From: Rebecca billardiae RCC1528
Lineage: Eukaryota; Haptophyta
DNA length: 64,000 nt
Direction of reading: 5' to 3'
NCBI GenBank assembly: GCA_965240325.2
Contig: OZ251223.1
Span: forward strand, 4,216,001-4,280,000
Position 1 is the stretch's first letter. Every line of letters begins with the position of its first letter. The notes below the pieces were generated by a model, which was given only the letters and a program-made list of their open reading frames with translations, was not told where the DNA came from and made no database searches. Shown in pieces: positions 31,136 to 41,577 of the stretch. Position numbers and translations under genes: made by a program.

Positions 31136-33283
31136 ATGCTTCCACAATCCAGATGCGAGGCGACGCGCGTGCAGCGTCGCCAGGGCAGACGGCTCTCGCT
31201 GCGCGGAGGGGCGGCGAGTGTCGCGGCAAGCACTAGCACGCTCGACCGTCCGCCCTCCCCGTGGGGCGAGTACACGTTTGGGCGCGTGGTCGGGCGCGGG
31301 CGCTTTGCCGACGCGCGGCTCCTCGTGCATGACGAGCACGGCGAGGCGGACCCGTCGCGCGTGTACGTGTTGAAGCAGCTTGCGGATGGCTCGGTTGAGT
31401 CCGACTCGGCCGATTGCTGCCTTACAACCGCGCAGGCTGCCGCGCGCGAGGTTGAGATCCTCTCGCTGCTGCGCCACCCAAACGTGCTGCGTTGCTGTGG
31501 CGCGTTCGCGGCCGCGGGCGTGATCTCGATCGTGACGGCGCCGTACGCGGACGGCGGTACGCTCGAGGCGCGGCTGCGCAAGCATGCGCGCGCGGCCAAG
31601 CCGCTCGACCGCGCTCTCGTGTGCGGCTGGGCCTTCGAGCTCGCGTCCGCGCTGCAGCACATCCACGCGCGCGGCGTGCTGCACCGGGACCTCAAGGCGG
31701 CGAACGTCCTCCTCGCCTCGGGGGCGGCGCTGGCACGGCGTGAGGCGGGGCCGGCGTTGGAGGAGTGGCAGCTGCACCTGCGCGAGCACGTGCTCATCGC
31801 CGACTTTGGCGTCTCGAAGCGCGTGCATGTGCGCGCGCGTGAGGACGCCGGACGCGTCGCGTCCGGTGAGGGCGCGCACGAGCGTGGCTTGCACACGCCC
31901 GCGCCGGAGGCGGAGGCGGAGGCGGAGCGCGAGCACGCGGGCACTTGCATCGGCACGCCGTACTACCTCAGCCCCGAAGTCGTCCTCGGCCGGCCGTACG
32001 GCTCGAAGAACGACGTGTGGTGCCTGGGCGTCGTGCTGTACGAGACGCTGGCGCTGCGCCGCCCGTTCGAGGGCGCCAACATCAGCGCGCTCGCGCAGGC
32101 GATCGTGGGGAGCGAGCCGGCGCCGCTGCCGCTGCACGCGCCGCCGGGGCTCGTGCGGCTTGTGGGCGCGATGCTGGCGAAGAACTGCGCGCGCCGCGCC
32201 TCCTCGGCACAGGTGCTGCGCGCAGCCAAGGCGGTGGCGCGTGCCGCGCGCGCCGTCGGCGCCGAGCGCGCTGCCGCCTCCGCCTCACACCAGCTGCCTG
32301 CGCGCGCCCCACCGCCGCTCAAGCGGCCGTCGAGCGAAGCGCTGTCGCTCGTGCCGCGCGAGTCGTTTGCGTCGTGCCTGTCGCACCAGCCTTCCTTCCA
32401 GTCCGTCGCCGCCGAGCCAGCGGAGGACGAGCCGGCTGCCGATCCCGACCCGGACCTGGCCGCCGCCGAGCTCGACACACCGCGCAGCTCGAGGCGCCGA
32501 GCACGCGATGGAGCCGTGATGGACGCACGGGGGCCGCCCGCGCTGAGCACTGCGCACTCGGCGCCATCCGCGTCGGCGCTGGGCTCGCCCGTTGCCGCCA
32601 CGCGCGCGCACTCGCTCGAGGTCACGGAGGCGCACGGTGCTGCCCCTGCGCGCGTCGCCGCTGATGCGGACCCAGACCCAGATGACGCGGACGGTGCGGC
32701 CGCTCGCACGACGCGTCGCCCGGCGTTCCGCGGCGTGCTGCGCGCCGCCGGCTTGGAGCGCGTCACCGACGCGACGGCCGACGACGACGAAGATGGCGAC
32801 AGCGACACAAGCTCGACGGTGGCCTCGCGCTGGCCTGTGTGGCGCGGGCGCGCTCGCCCAGCTGGCGCAGACGCGCTGCTCGGCAGCGGCCAGCGCTGCC
32901 CCAGGCGCGTGCGCCTGTGTGCGCCGGCTGCAGAGGCAGATGGCGCGGCGGGCGCGGGAGCAGCGAGCGCGTCCACGGCTGCGCGCGCGAGCTCAGTGTG
33001 CTCAAGAGGACCAGCTGCGTCGCCGATCGAGACCGACGCCGCTGTGCTCCCGCCGCGGCGCGCGGGGCGAGCGCTGCACGCAGCCTCGAGGCTGTCGTCC
33101 GACGGTCCGTTGCGCGGCGCCGCGCGCACCAAGCCGTGGGAGGCAGGCTGGGCCACACGCCTGCTGAGGCTGTTCAGCGGTGGTGGCGGAAGCAGCGTCT
33201 GCGCCAGCGTGTGCCGACTCGAGCTGCGGCCTCGCGCACTGGCACTGCGCTCTGTGGCGAACACTTCCTGTCCGCCTGTGTAG
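31136..33283 (+). CDS. NEK-like serine/threonine protein kinase
   Basis: Open as a single exon of 715 aa. The kinase domain is at residues about 46-360: Gly-rich loop VGRGRFADA (52-60), catalytic Lys80 in VYVLKQL, helix-C Glu in REVEILSLLRHPNV, HRDLKAANVL (183-192), IADFGVSK (DFG 223-225), GTPYYLSPEVV (273-283) and NDVWCLGVVLYE. The order and sequence around GTPYYLSPE fit the NEK/NIMA group best. An insertion of about 40 acidic/Glu-Ala residues sits between DFG and GTPYY, lengthening the activation loop. The C-terminal half (about 350 aa) is Ser/Ala/acid-rich and without a domain. Beyond about 32800 another frame reads as a basic Arg/Gln-rich stretch, so an intron near the 3' end cannot be excluded. 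NEKs commonly act in cilia and cell division. Confidence 0.8.
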   Translation: MLPQSRCEATRVQRRQGRRLSLRGGAASVAASTSTLDRPPSPWGEYTFGRVVGRGRFADARLLVHDEHGEADPSRVYVLKQLADGSVESDSADCCLTTAQAAAREVEILSLLRHPNVLRCCGAFAAAGVISIVTAPYADGGTLEARLRKHARAAKPLDRALVCGWAFELASALQHIHARGVLHRDLKAANVLLASGAALARREAGPALEEWQLHLREHVLIADFGVSKRVHVRAREDAGRVASGEGAHERGLHTPAPEAEAEAEREHAGTCIGTPYYLSPEVVLGRPYGSKNDVWCLGVVLYETLALRRPFEGANISALAQAIVGSEPAPLPLHAPPGLVRLVGAMLAKNCARRASSAQVLRAAKAVARAARAVGAERAAASASHQLPARAPPPLKRPSSEALSLVPRESFASCLSHQPSFQSVAAEPAEDEPAADPDPDLAAAELDTPRSSRRRARDGAVMDARGPPALSTAHSAPSASALGSPVAATRAHSLEVTEAHGAAPARVAADADPDPDDADGAAARTTRRPAFRGVLRAAGLERVTDATADDDEDGDSDTSSTVASRWPVWRGRARPAGADALLGSGQRCPRRVRLCAPAAEADGAAGAGAASASTAARASSVCSRGPAASPIETDAAVLPPRRAGRALHAASRLSSDGPLRGAARTKPWEAGWATRLLRLFSGGGGSSVCASVCRLELRPRALALRSVANTSCPPV

Positions 33284-33775
33284 CAGGCCACGGCACGGAA
33301 ACTGGCGAACAGCCCCTCGGCCTCGAGACGTGGGGCGCGCGGCCCGCCATCGCAGCGCCGCCGTCGTCGCGACGTCAAACAAACTCATGAAGTACGGCGG
33401 TGGGTGCCCAGCCGGCACCGGCGGGGCGGCCGTCGTCGGCACCGCGCAATACTACCGAGTCTGCATAAGCTACTTATATATATGATTCGGCGTCGGCTGA
33501 TTGTCTGCGCGGCTGATTATTTATATATATATTGTCGTCGTCAGAATGAGACATGGTCATGATCCTGCTACTGGCATCGTACGCCTGGGCCCTGGGCCTG
33601 GCCGAGCCCGAGCGGCGAGCCTGAGGCCAAGCCTGGCGAGCTACTTGCCTCTTGCGTGCGCCTGGGCCCGGCCCCGGGGGCCGTCCGAGCCGCGGCAGCC
33701 GGGCATCACCGTCCGGGCGCCTGAAGGCCCAGTCCCGCTACCCACCAGCCGGCGGGCTGGCGCACTCTCCGAGCC
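33284..33775. other. intergenic between convergent genes
   Basis: Contains ATATATA tracts near 33474-33530. No gene or repeat family member was seen. Confidence 0.6.
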
Positions 33776-35476
33776 TCAGTCGTCGCCGGCGACGCTCTGC
33801 ACCGGCGGCGGCGCGCCGTCACTCGCCGGCGCCGCCAGCGCCGCCGCCGGCTTGGCGGCACCATCGAAGCGCAGTGAGAGCGCGAGCGTGAAGCCCGCCA
33901 CGAGCGCGAGGAAGTAGAAGGGCGCGTGGAAGTCGAGCGGGAAGGGCCACTCGTTGTGCGCGAACGCTGCGAAGAAGGAGCCCATCGCCGTCGGCGCGAG
34001 CGCGCGCGCGAGCGCGCTGATCGACTGCGCCAGCCCGTTCACCAGCCCGACGTGCGCGTGCAGCAGGTTGTTCATCAGCACGCTCACCGAGGTGAAGGCG
34101 GAGATGCCGGCGATGCCGCGCAGCACGGACACGCACGTCAGCGCGGACCACAGCGCGAGCGGCGAGCGCGCGCGGGCGACGCGCAGCGCGGGGATGCACC
34201 CCATCACCACGAAGAAGACGCACATGCCCAGCCGGAAGCACGCGACCGTGCCAAACCGCCGGTCGAGCCGGGTGAAGGCAAACGGCCAGACCAGCAGGCT
34301 CACGCCGAGCGGGGCGAGCGCCGTGCCCACCTGCGAGGGCTCGAGGCCGAGGCCGTGCTCCTCGTTGGCGCAGAAGAGCGGGAAGAGCTCCTGCATGCCC
34401 GACACGAGGAAGTTGAGGAAGAACTGCACGTAGATGCTGAACATGACGCCGCCGCACAGGAAGGCGCGCGCGGCCGGCCCGACGCAGCGCGCGCGCCGCG
34501 CGCCGCGCGCGCGCGCGTCGCGCCGCTTGAGCAGCGCGTCGTCGTCCTCGTCGGGCGGCGCGTTCGGCAGCGGCGCCAGCACGTCAGCCCGCGCCATCTC
34601 GATCGCCGCGTGCGGCGGCGGCGGCGAGGGCGGCGGCGACGGCGCGCCGCTGCGCCCGCCGCCGGGCGGCGGCTGCGCCTCGTCCGCGCCCACCTCCACG
34701 TCCGGCGGCAGCGGCGGCAGCGCGGCCTCCGCGCGCGCGGGCGGCGCGGGCTCGTCGGCCCGCTGCAGCGCGCGCGAAGCGGCGCGGTCGCCCGCGCGAG
34801 CGCTCCCGCGCGGCTTCGCCGCGCGCGGCGGCTCGCGCAGGAACCCGACGAAGCACAGCCCGACGACCGTGCCGGCCGTCGACGCGATACACGGCAGCAG
34901 GTATGGGTGGCGATCAAAGACGCTCCCGCGGAACAGGGAGGGCAGCGTGTCGGCGGGCTGGCTGAGCAGGCCGCCCATCGCCGGGCCGACCATCGCGCCG
35001 GCGCCGTATGCCACGCCGAGCACGGAGAAGCCGCGCGTGCGGTTGGACTCGCTCGTCATGTCGCGCATCGCCGCGCGCGCCACGCCCGTGTTGCCGTTGA
35101 GCAAGCCGCCCAGGCAGCGCGCGAGCATCGCGCGGCCGAGCGTCTTGCTCATGCCGAAGAGGACCATCGACGTCGCGGTGCTGACGAGCCCGACAATCAG
35201 GATCGGCCGCCTGCCGTGCACGTCCGACAGCCTGCCCCACACGAAGCTGCTCAGGAAGTTGCACGCGTTGTACGCGGACGCGAGCGCGCCCGCCCAGTAC
35301 CCGACCTCGTCGTCCGCGATGCCAAAGCTGGCGACCATGAAGGGCACGAAGGGGTAGAGGACGCACTGCACGATCGCGTCGCTCAGGGTCACCGCGCACA
35401 CGCAGAACACCTGCAGCCTCGGGAGCGCATCCTCGTCATCTACCGGGCGATTGCCTTCCGCCCGCGCTTCCGCCAT
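33776..35476 (-). CDS. major facilitator superfamily transporter (ZIFL-like)
   Basis: A single exon of 566 aa from the ATG at 35476 (MAEARAEGNRPV). It has the two six-helix bundles of the MFS. Motif A between TM2 and TM3 reads WGRLSDVHGRRPILIVG. TM4-5 carry ARCLGGLLNGNTGVARA and RGFSVLGVAYGAGAMVGPAM. A long cytosolic loop between TM6 and TM7 (residues about 240-350) is Pro/Ala/acid-rich. The C-terminal bundle includes LFCANEEHGLGLEPSQVG and the repeat of motif A as FTRLDRRFGTV. The pattern is closest to the zinc-induced-facilitator-like/sugar-proton group, but the substrate is not determinable. In-frame sequence to 35611 (extra N-terminus MFRCINRL) is possible. The start is about 210 bp from the divergent Pro/Gln-rich gene. 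Confidence 0.8.
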   Translation of the reverse strand: MAEARAEGNRPVDDEDALPRLQVFCVCAVTLSDAIVQCVLYPFVPFMVASFGIADDEVGYWAGALASAYNACNFLSSFVWGRLSDVHGRRPILIVGLVSTATSMVLFGMSKTLGRAMLARCLGGLLNGNTGVARAAMRDMTSESNRTRGFSVLGVAYGAGAMVGPAMGGLLSQPADTLPSLFRGSVFDRHPYLLPCIASTAGTVVGLCFVGFLREPPRAAKPRGSARAGDRAASRALQRADEPAPPARAEAALPPLPPDVEVGADEAQPPPGGGRSGAPSPPPSPPPPHAAIEMARADVLAPLPNAPPDEDDDALLKRRDARARGARRARCVGPAARAFLCGGVMFSIYVQFFLNFLVSGMQELFPLFCANEEHGLGLEPSQVGTALAPLGVSLLVWPFAFTRLDRRFGTVACFRLGMCVFFVVMGCIPALRVARARSPLALWSALTCVSVLRGIAGISAFTSVSVLMNNLLHAHVGLVNGLAQSISALARALAPTAMGSFFAAFAHNEWPFPLDFHAPFYFLALVAGFTLALSLRFDGAAKPAAALAAPASDGAPPPVQSVAGDD

Positions 35477-35686
35477 CGCGCATCTTCTGATGTCGTCGCA
35501 AGCCGGCGCCTGCCAACTCCAAACTCGCCAGCACAGTCCGGCGCCCCTGCCAAGCCGCAAGCGACACACGCACGGCTTTTCTCCGGACAAGCGGTTGATG
35601 CATCGAAACATTCAATTTCGAAAATCCGGCCGGGCAATTTGAACGGGCCCGTCCTCACGGTCGTCACGCCCGACTCCCCCGGCATC

Positions 35687-37287
35687 ATGGGGACCTCGGA
35701 GCAGCTGAAGCGCTCTATCCGGGAGGGTACGAAGAAGCAACAGGGCACGTTCGACGTGCCGACGTACATCACAATCTCAACCGTATGCCAAGCGCCTGCG
35801 CGACGCTTTTGCGCGCGCGGCGCTCTTTGCGGCCGCTCGGCGTACGCTCACGCTGCCAGCGCGCCGCTGCGCGCGCGCAGGAGAAGCTGAAGAATCCGTA
35901 CAACGATGGCGCGCCTGCTGCGCCGCGAGGCCCGCGCTGGCACGTGCCGAAGAAGTCGGAAGCCAAACAGCTCGGCCCAAGCCAACCCGAAGACAAAGGC
36001 CCGCCCGCCCCTCCCTTTATGACGGGCTCGCAGCTGGCGCGCACCGACAACACGTTTTCCACGGCCCGCTGGCGCCAGGTGATTGAGGTGCGCGCCGAGC
36101 GAGGGCGCGGGTGATCCGTGCGCCCCGCGCAGTGTCTCATTGTGCTGCTCGTGCCCGAACGCGTGGCCTCACCCTCCGCGCTCGCCGCGCCCCTTGCGCA
36201 GAGTGAGCGCCGCGCGTGGCGGGCGCACGGCGCGGGCGCGGTCGTGCCCCCGTACGCGCTGCACGACGAGGGCGAGGACGAGGCGCTGCCCGCGGCGGAG
36301 CTGGCGTACAGCGCGTACGACGGGGAGTACGCCACGCTGCCGCGCGCATTCTCCCACCCAGCGTCCACCGCCGAGCTCGAGCAGCGCATGCGCATGCCTG
36401 CGGAGGGCGCGCAGCCGCCGCCAGAGCTGGACTACGGCTACGGCTACGGCTACGGCTATGCACCGCTGCCGCACCAGCTGCCGCCGCAGCAGCAGCAGCC
36501 GCAGCAGCAGCCGCAGCAGCAGCCGCAGCAGCCGGCGCGTGGCTCGAATGCTCGGCTGGCGGGTGCGCGCACGCCGCGCGCGGCCGGGCGTCAGCCGGCG
36601 GCGCCGGCGGCGCGGCAGCCCAGGCGCGCGCGCTCTGCGGAGCGGCACCGGCCAGAGCCGGCGCTCCCCGCTGAGGCACCGCTCGGCGCGCCCGCGTACT
36701 ACGGCGGAGCGTCCGCCATGAGCATGGCCGCGGACGGCGCGTACGCTGCGCCGTGGGGCTATCAAGTTGTTCCGGCGCCCAGCGCACCCGCGTTCGCCTC
36801 CGCTCCCTACGCGATGCCCCGCGCCGTCACGGCCGCCGGCCCGCCCGGCGCCGGCCTCCCGCCGGGCGCAGTGCCAATCTATCTGCTGCCCGCGCAGGCC
36901 GGGCCCGCGCCACACCAGAGCGCGCGCGCGGCGCGGCGGCCGGAGCCCGGCATGACGTGGCCGCCCGGTGCGCTCGGCTACTACTACGCGAGCGCGCCGG
37001 GGTTTGCCCCGCCTGCGACAGGCGGCCCCGCGCCGCACGCCAGCCCGCGCGCGCAGACGCCGCCGCCGCACCGCGCGACGCGTGCGCAGCCGAGCGCCGG
37101 CCGCAACGGCATGCCCGCTGCGCACACGCTTCCCTTCGCCGGGCCGCCGCCGCAGCACGCGTACACGCCCGAGCTGTACGGCTACGCGCCGCACTACTAC
37201 CAGGTGATGCCGCAGGCGCAGCACATGGCGCCGCCCCCGGGCGTCGAGTGGGCCGCGTCGATGGCGCATCCGCCACAGCACCACTGA
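35687..37287 (+). CDS. Pro/Gln/Tyr-rich low-complexity protein of unknown function
   Basis: Three exons, 35687-35782, 35881-36087 and 36202-37287, all phase 0, give about 462 aa. The N-terminal 100 residues are the most protein-like (SIREGTKKQQGTFDVPTYIT, then KLKNPYNDGAPAAPRGPRWH and TDNTFSTARWRQVIE). They contain no known domain but could be a short conserved motif region. The rest is disordered: YGYGYGYGYAPLP, Gln/Pro runs (PQQQQPQQQPQQQPQQ) and many Tyr-Ala-Pro segments. Such composition is typical of RNA-binding-condensate or cytoskeletal scaffold proteins, but nothing specific can be claimed. Another donor at 36079 in the same phase would shorten exon 2 by three codons. Confidence 0.6.
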
Positions 37288-38421
37288 CTCTGAGCAGTGA
37301 GCGTCACGGGCAGCGACGGGGCGCGGCAGGCGCCGGCAGGCCCCGGTGGTAAGCCTGTCGAGTGTCGCTCGAGGCTCAAGGGAGGCTACGGTCGTCACGG
37401 GGCGCGCACCCGTGGTGACCCGGCGAGTTCGTGATGGCGCTCGGAGGCGGGAGGGCGGTGCTGCAGGCCGCCCGCTCTGGCCCCACGTCGCGGACTCGCT
37501 GACGCGGACGCGATCCGGCGGGCCCTGGCGCCGGGCTGGCGCGGCTCTGCCTCTACTCTAGACGCGGACGACGGGCACTGCGACGCCGACGGGGGACGGG
37601 CGGACGTAGTCGTCAGACTCGCCACTCTAATGGAGTCTGGGGCCTGGCAGACGTCACTCATACTCGACACGCGCGCATCACCAGTGATGCCTGACACTGG
37701 CGGATGCCCGGGGACGGGTAATATATCGGCGGATATGGCTAACTCAGATCCCTCCAATAACTACTAGTAGAGACTGAGAGAGACAGAGAGAGATCAGTAA
37801 GAGTATAGTGAGCCTCTGCGCTCACTTCGTCTTATTCTGCCGCGCCGCGGTCAGGTCCCGGGCTGCGGCTGCGAATGGCGGCGGCTTTGACAAGTTCAGC
37901 CGCGCGCAGACAGGCCCAGGGTCAGGCGGCCAGAGCCCAGACCGAGCGACGAGCTGCACTCGTGAGAGTCAGTAGTGAGTGTCTTGATGACAAGTCAATA
38001 GTGACTCGACGACCGGATATTGGCGACTAGCTACGATGATGCGGCGCCAGAGTGAGAGTGCCTCCCGCCGGGCGGGGGAGTGCCCAATCAGTAATCACTG
38101 TTCACTCGCGGGGCCGAGGCTGACCTGAGACCTCCACAGTCCAAGGGACCGTCGAATAACGGCTCATCGGACTCACTGCTCGGTCAGCCGTGCGAGATGA
38201 CTTCAAGTTCATATAATAAGATGACCGGGCCGAGGCGGCGCGGTCAGCGGTGCGTTGGTCAACGAGGACTCATCGACATCGTCGCCATGTCACTCTCGCC
38301 ATGTGCGACATCACGCGGCGTCGCCCCCCCGGGAGAACGCGAGCAGATGCGCGTGGACGGTGGCCCAGCTGACCGCACGGCGGAGCTGCCGCCGCCCGCG
38401 CCACGCCCTCCCGCAGCACCC
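37288..38421. other. intergenic between convergent genes
   Basis: About 1.1 kb with GA-rich stretches (around 37770-37800) and stop-rich frames. No gene or repeat match was recognised. Confidence 0.6.
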
Positions 38422-39813
38422 TCACGCCATCCTGCCGGGCGTGAGCGGCGGCGCCGGCGCCTGTCCCCACACGGCGTGCGCGAGGTCGCGGATGTGCGTG
38501 AACGCGCGCACGGCGCCGGGGGCCTCCGCCGGCTCGGGCGCGGGCGCGCCGGCGGCGTCCCGCGAGGCGTCGGGCTGGCTCGACGCCGTCGGCCGCTCCC
38601 ACCGCCCGTACACCGTGTCCGCGAACATGGGGAACGCGTGGATCCCCTGCGGGCACACGAACAGCTCCGTCTGCACTCCGTCCTCGGCCAGCCGGCGCGC
38701 GAACGCGCGCTGCTGCGCGTGCAGCTGCTCCATCGCGCCGCTGATGACGAGCGTGCGCGGCAGGCCGGCGAGCGAGGGCGCGTGCAGCGGCGAGACCAGC
38801 GGGTGCGTCAGCGCCGTCTCGCCCGCGTACGCCTCCGCGAACAGCGTCGCCAGCTCGGGCGGCAGGTAGTCAGACTCGCGCGCCGGATCCCACGAGGGCG
38901 TGTGCGTGTCCGAGAGGTCGACCCACGGGGAGATGAGGACGAGGCCGCCGGGCATGGGCAGGCCGAGCTCGCGCGCGCGCAGGCAGAGGCACGCCGCCAG
39001 GTTCGCCCCGGCCGAGTCCCCCGCCACCACCACCCGCCCCGCCGGCACCACGTCCAGCAGCCGCGTGAAGACGTCGACCACGTCGTCCAGCCCGGCGGGG
39101 AACGGGTGCTCGGGCGGCCGGCGGTAGCGGGTGGCGAGGACGGCGGCGCCGGTGACGCGCGCGATGTTGGCGGTGAGCGGGCGGTGCGTCGCCGCGTTGC
39201 ACAGCGCAAAGCCGCCGCCGTGCACGTACAGCACCAGCCGGCGCTCGGCGAACGGCGCGTCGAGCGCGGGCGGCACGCCGTCGTGCGCGCCGCCGAGGTG
39301 CGCGGGCCACACCCACTCGCCACCGCCGGCGGCGGGCGAGGCGGCGCACGTGGCGACGCCGCCGCCGCCGATGAGCGAGACCTGCAGGTGCCGGAGCAGC
39401 GGCAGCGCCGGCCCCACGTCCGTCACCAGCTGCAGCGCGCGCAGCGAGCGCGGCGCGTGCCGGCTGAGCTCCGAGAGCGTGTCCTTGAGCGCGACCATGC
39501 GCCGGTCGCCGTGGTCGGCGAAGCAGTAGGCGCAGGCGTGCGGGATCACGCCGGTGAGGAAGCGCACTGCGAAGCCGACCCACGCGCACGGCGCCTCCAC
39601 CACGCAGCGCACCACCGCCTTGGCGCACGAGACGCACGACTCGGTGTGCGGCACGGGCTGCACCAGGTGCGTCTCCGCCTCGCGCGCGCCGAGCAGCCGC
39701 GTGTACGCGAGGAGCTGGGTGCGCGCGTGCTCGGCGGCCTTCTCCGCCGCGCGCGCCTCGCACGCCGCGGCCGCCTCGAGCGGCGACACGCTCGCCACCG
39801 GCCCGGTGCACAT
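38422..39813 (-). CDS. alpha/beta hydrolase, hormone-sensitive-lipase type
   Basis: A single exon of 463 aa. The HSL/arylacetamide-deacetylase signature is complete on the nucleophile side: oxyanion motif YVHGGGFALC (HGGG about 198-201) and GDSAGANLAA with Ser267. The catalytic His is His392 in QGIHAFPMF. At the usual acid position (PRTLVISGAMEQLHAQ) Glu362 stands where family members normally have Asp. ISPWVDLSDT and the YRRPPEHPFPAGLDD segment are also typical. The N-terminal 150 residues are a helical Ala/Cys-rich extension, and one stretch (AWVGFAVRFLTGVIPHACAY) may be membrane-associated. Esterase or lipase activity on acyl esters is inferred. The start at 39813 is preferred; in-frame ATG 39894 lies beyond a C12 homopolymer where sequencing error is possible. 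Confidence 0.85.
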   Translation of the reverse strand: MCTGPVASVSPLEAAAACEARAAEKAAEHARTQLLAYTRLLGAREAETHLVQPVPHTESCVSCAKAVVRCVVEAPCAWVGFAVRFLTGVIPHACAYCFADHGDRRMVALKDTLSELSRHAPRSLRALQLVTDVGPALPLLRHLQVSLIGGGGVATCAASPAAGGGEWVWPAHLGGAHDGVPPALDAPFAERRLVLYVHGGGFALCNAATHRPLTANIARVTGAAVLATRYRRPPEHPFPAGLDDVVDVFTRLLDVVPAGRVVVAGDSAGANLAACLCLRARELGLPMPGGLVLISPWVDLSDTHTPSWDPARESDYLPPELATLFAEAYAGETALTHPLVSPLHAPSLAGLPRTLVISGAMEQLHAQQRAFARRLAEDGVQTELFVCPQGIHAFPMFADTVYGRWERPTASSQPDASRDAAGAPAPEPAEAPGAVRAFTHIRDLAHAVWGQAPAPPLTPGRMA

Positions 39814-41577
39814 CGGCCGCGCCCCCCCCCCCAAAGATGCGCACCTGGGCCCTGGCGGCTGCTCACCAGGCCTGCCACGGCTTCGTCGGCTCACGGCCGG
39901 CCGTGAAAGCGCGCAGCCGCCGCATCCGGGTTCGGCATCGTTTTAATCAGCTAAACAAGTACTAAAGTAGGATACTACGAGTGTGCCTGCTCACCCCTCA
40001 CTGCAGGGTGCAGACTCACTCAGAGACCCGTCCGTGAGGTCGAGCGTAGACATGTCCACGAGCTACTGGTCAAACCAGTAGTCTGTGGACGGGTCCATCG
40101 ACTCCACGTGGGGTATTTCAGATGGCTCGCTGTAACTGGGTCTCGGCTGAGAGCCACGCCCTGATCGAACTTCCCGTTGGGACACGAACACACGGGAGCA
40201 AGGTTCAAACCAGCCGTCGGCGAGCTCTTAGTCTTCACCAGCTTGGCCGCCGACGGTGAACCGTCAATCAGGTGCAAAGTTGACACTCCGGCCTTTTGAC
40301 CTCCCCTCGTCAGGGCCGCCGCGTAAGGGAAGTGGCCAAGACGACGGCCGGGCGGTTTCGCGGCGACGCGTTCATAGCTAGCGGTGCGCTGATGCCGATG
40401 ACTGCTCGTGGTCTCGTGACAGGTGAGGGTCACACGGTGTCGTCATCAGCGCCAGTGTTACGCGCCATGCGGTCAGCCCGCGCCGGGCCCGGGGCCCGGC
40501 GAAAGCCTGGCAGACGGCGGCATCGGCGCGGCCTAGACGACCGGCACCAACGCCGCCGCCGACAGAGCTATGGCCGAGTCGTGATACACTCGGTGGGACC
40601 TCGTCGCGGAGTCTAAATACTGAGTCTTGCGACCGCTCGGCCGTCGGCGTGACGGCGTCGGGGCCCGCGCCGGCGGTCAAGGCGGTCCGAGATGAAAGTG
40701 GCGACCGCCGTCAACCGCACCGCGCGCAGCATCATGATATCATCGCGTCATCATTCTTATTCGTTATCAATGCCGCCGCTGACGTTCAGGACGAATTTAT
40801 CCTCGACTTGGCCAGGCCCCCGCGTCCACCAGGTCCGTGGCCTCTTCTGGGCGCTGGACGCGCTGGTCCATCCACAGCTGGTAGCGCCCGCCGCCCGGCC
40901 GCCCCGGCCCGCCGCCCGCCGGGGGCGCACGGCCGAGGCGGCCCGGGCGGGCCGGGCCGGGCCCGGGGGGGGCCGCCGGTCCGCGCAGCTCAAAGTACTA
41001 ATAACTTTCAAAGCGCAGTAGATCGCGACGGCCAGCAGTGACGATGACAGCAAATACAGAGTCTCGTCACAGACGTCTAACAGAGTCATCCGCTCATCGA
41101 CTCATCGCGCGGCGTCACGGCGTCGCTCACGCTGTCGTGTCTGTCGTAGGATCGGGCATCGGCGTCATCATCCATATCAATATAATAATAAGACGAATAA
41201 ATCATCGTCTCACGTCGTCGTCTGACGGAGACTGACGTCACTGACGAGACGGACGGAGACGGCCGACTGCCCGACGAGACTCGAGGCGGCCAGGCGTACC
41301 GTCGCCGCGGCCAGGCGGGCGGGCCCGGCTGCCGGCTGCCGGCACGGGACACCGGACAGCGACGACGGCACGACGTACGGCCGCCCGGCCGGGTGCGGCC
41401 ACTACGCAGCTGCACGGCGCCAACAATAACGGCACCGACGGCGCCGACGGCGCCCACGCCCCCGCGCCGTGCCCACAAGGACGCGCGCACGCCTCGAGCG
41501 CACTCCCAAATCCAAACAAAGCGACAGACGACAGACAGCAGACAAGTCAGCAACACTCGGCCTCAGGTCTCGCTCCC
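39814..41577. other. intergenic, no gene seen
   Basis: About 1.8 kb. Notable items are a C homopolymer (39821-39832), a short perfect hairpin CTACTGGT-CAA-ACCAGTAG (40057-40075), a G-run (40970-40977) and an AT-rich TAATAATAAGA patch near 41180. No frame has a recognisable domain. Confidence 0.6.

Noticed and set aside
32592-33390. Alternative frames at the 3' end of the kinase gene as a separate gene
   Set aside because: They overlap the kinase frame, lack domains and have no clear start. At most they indicate an unseen 3' intron.
40120-40185. TPP-riboswitch-like CTGAGA and CCTGATC
   Set aside because: Both short motifs occur, but the order around GAAC is wrong and the required stems are not formed. 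No thiamine gene is nearby.
40190-40235. tRNA-like GGTTCAAACC
   Set aside because: Resembles a B-box, but no A-box or cloverleaf is present at the right distance on either strand.
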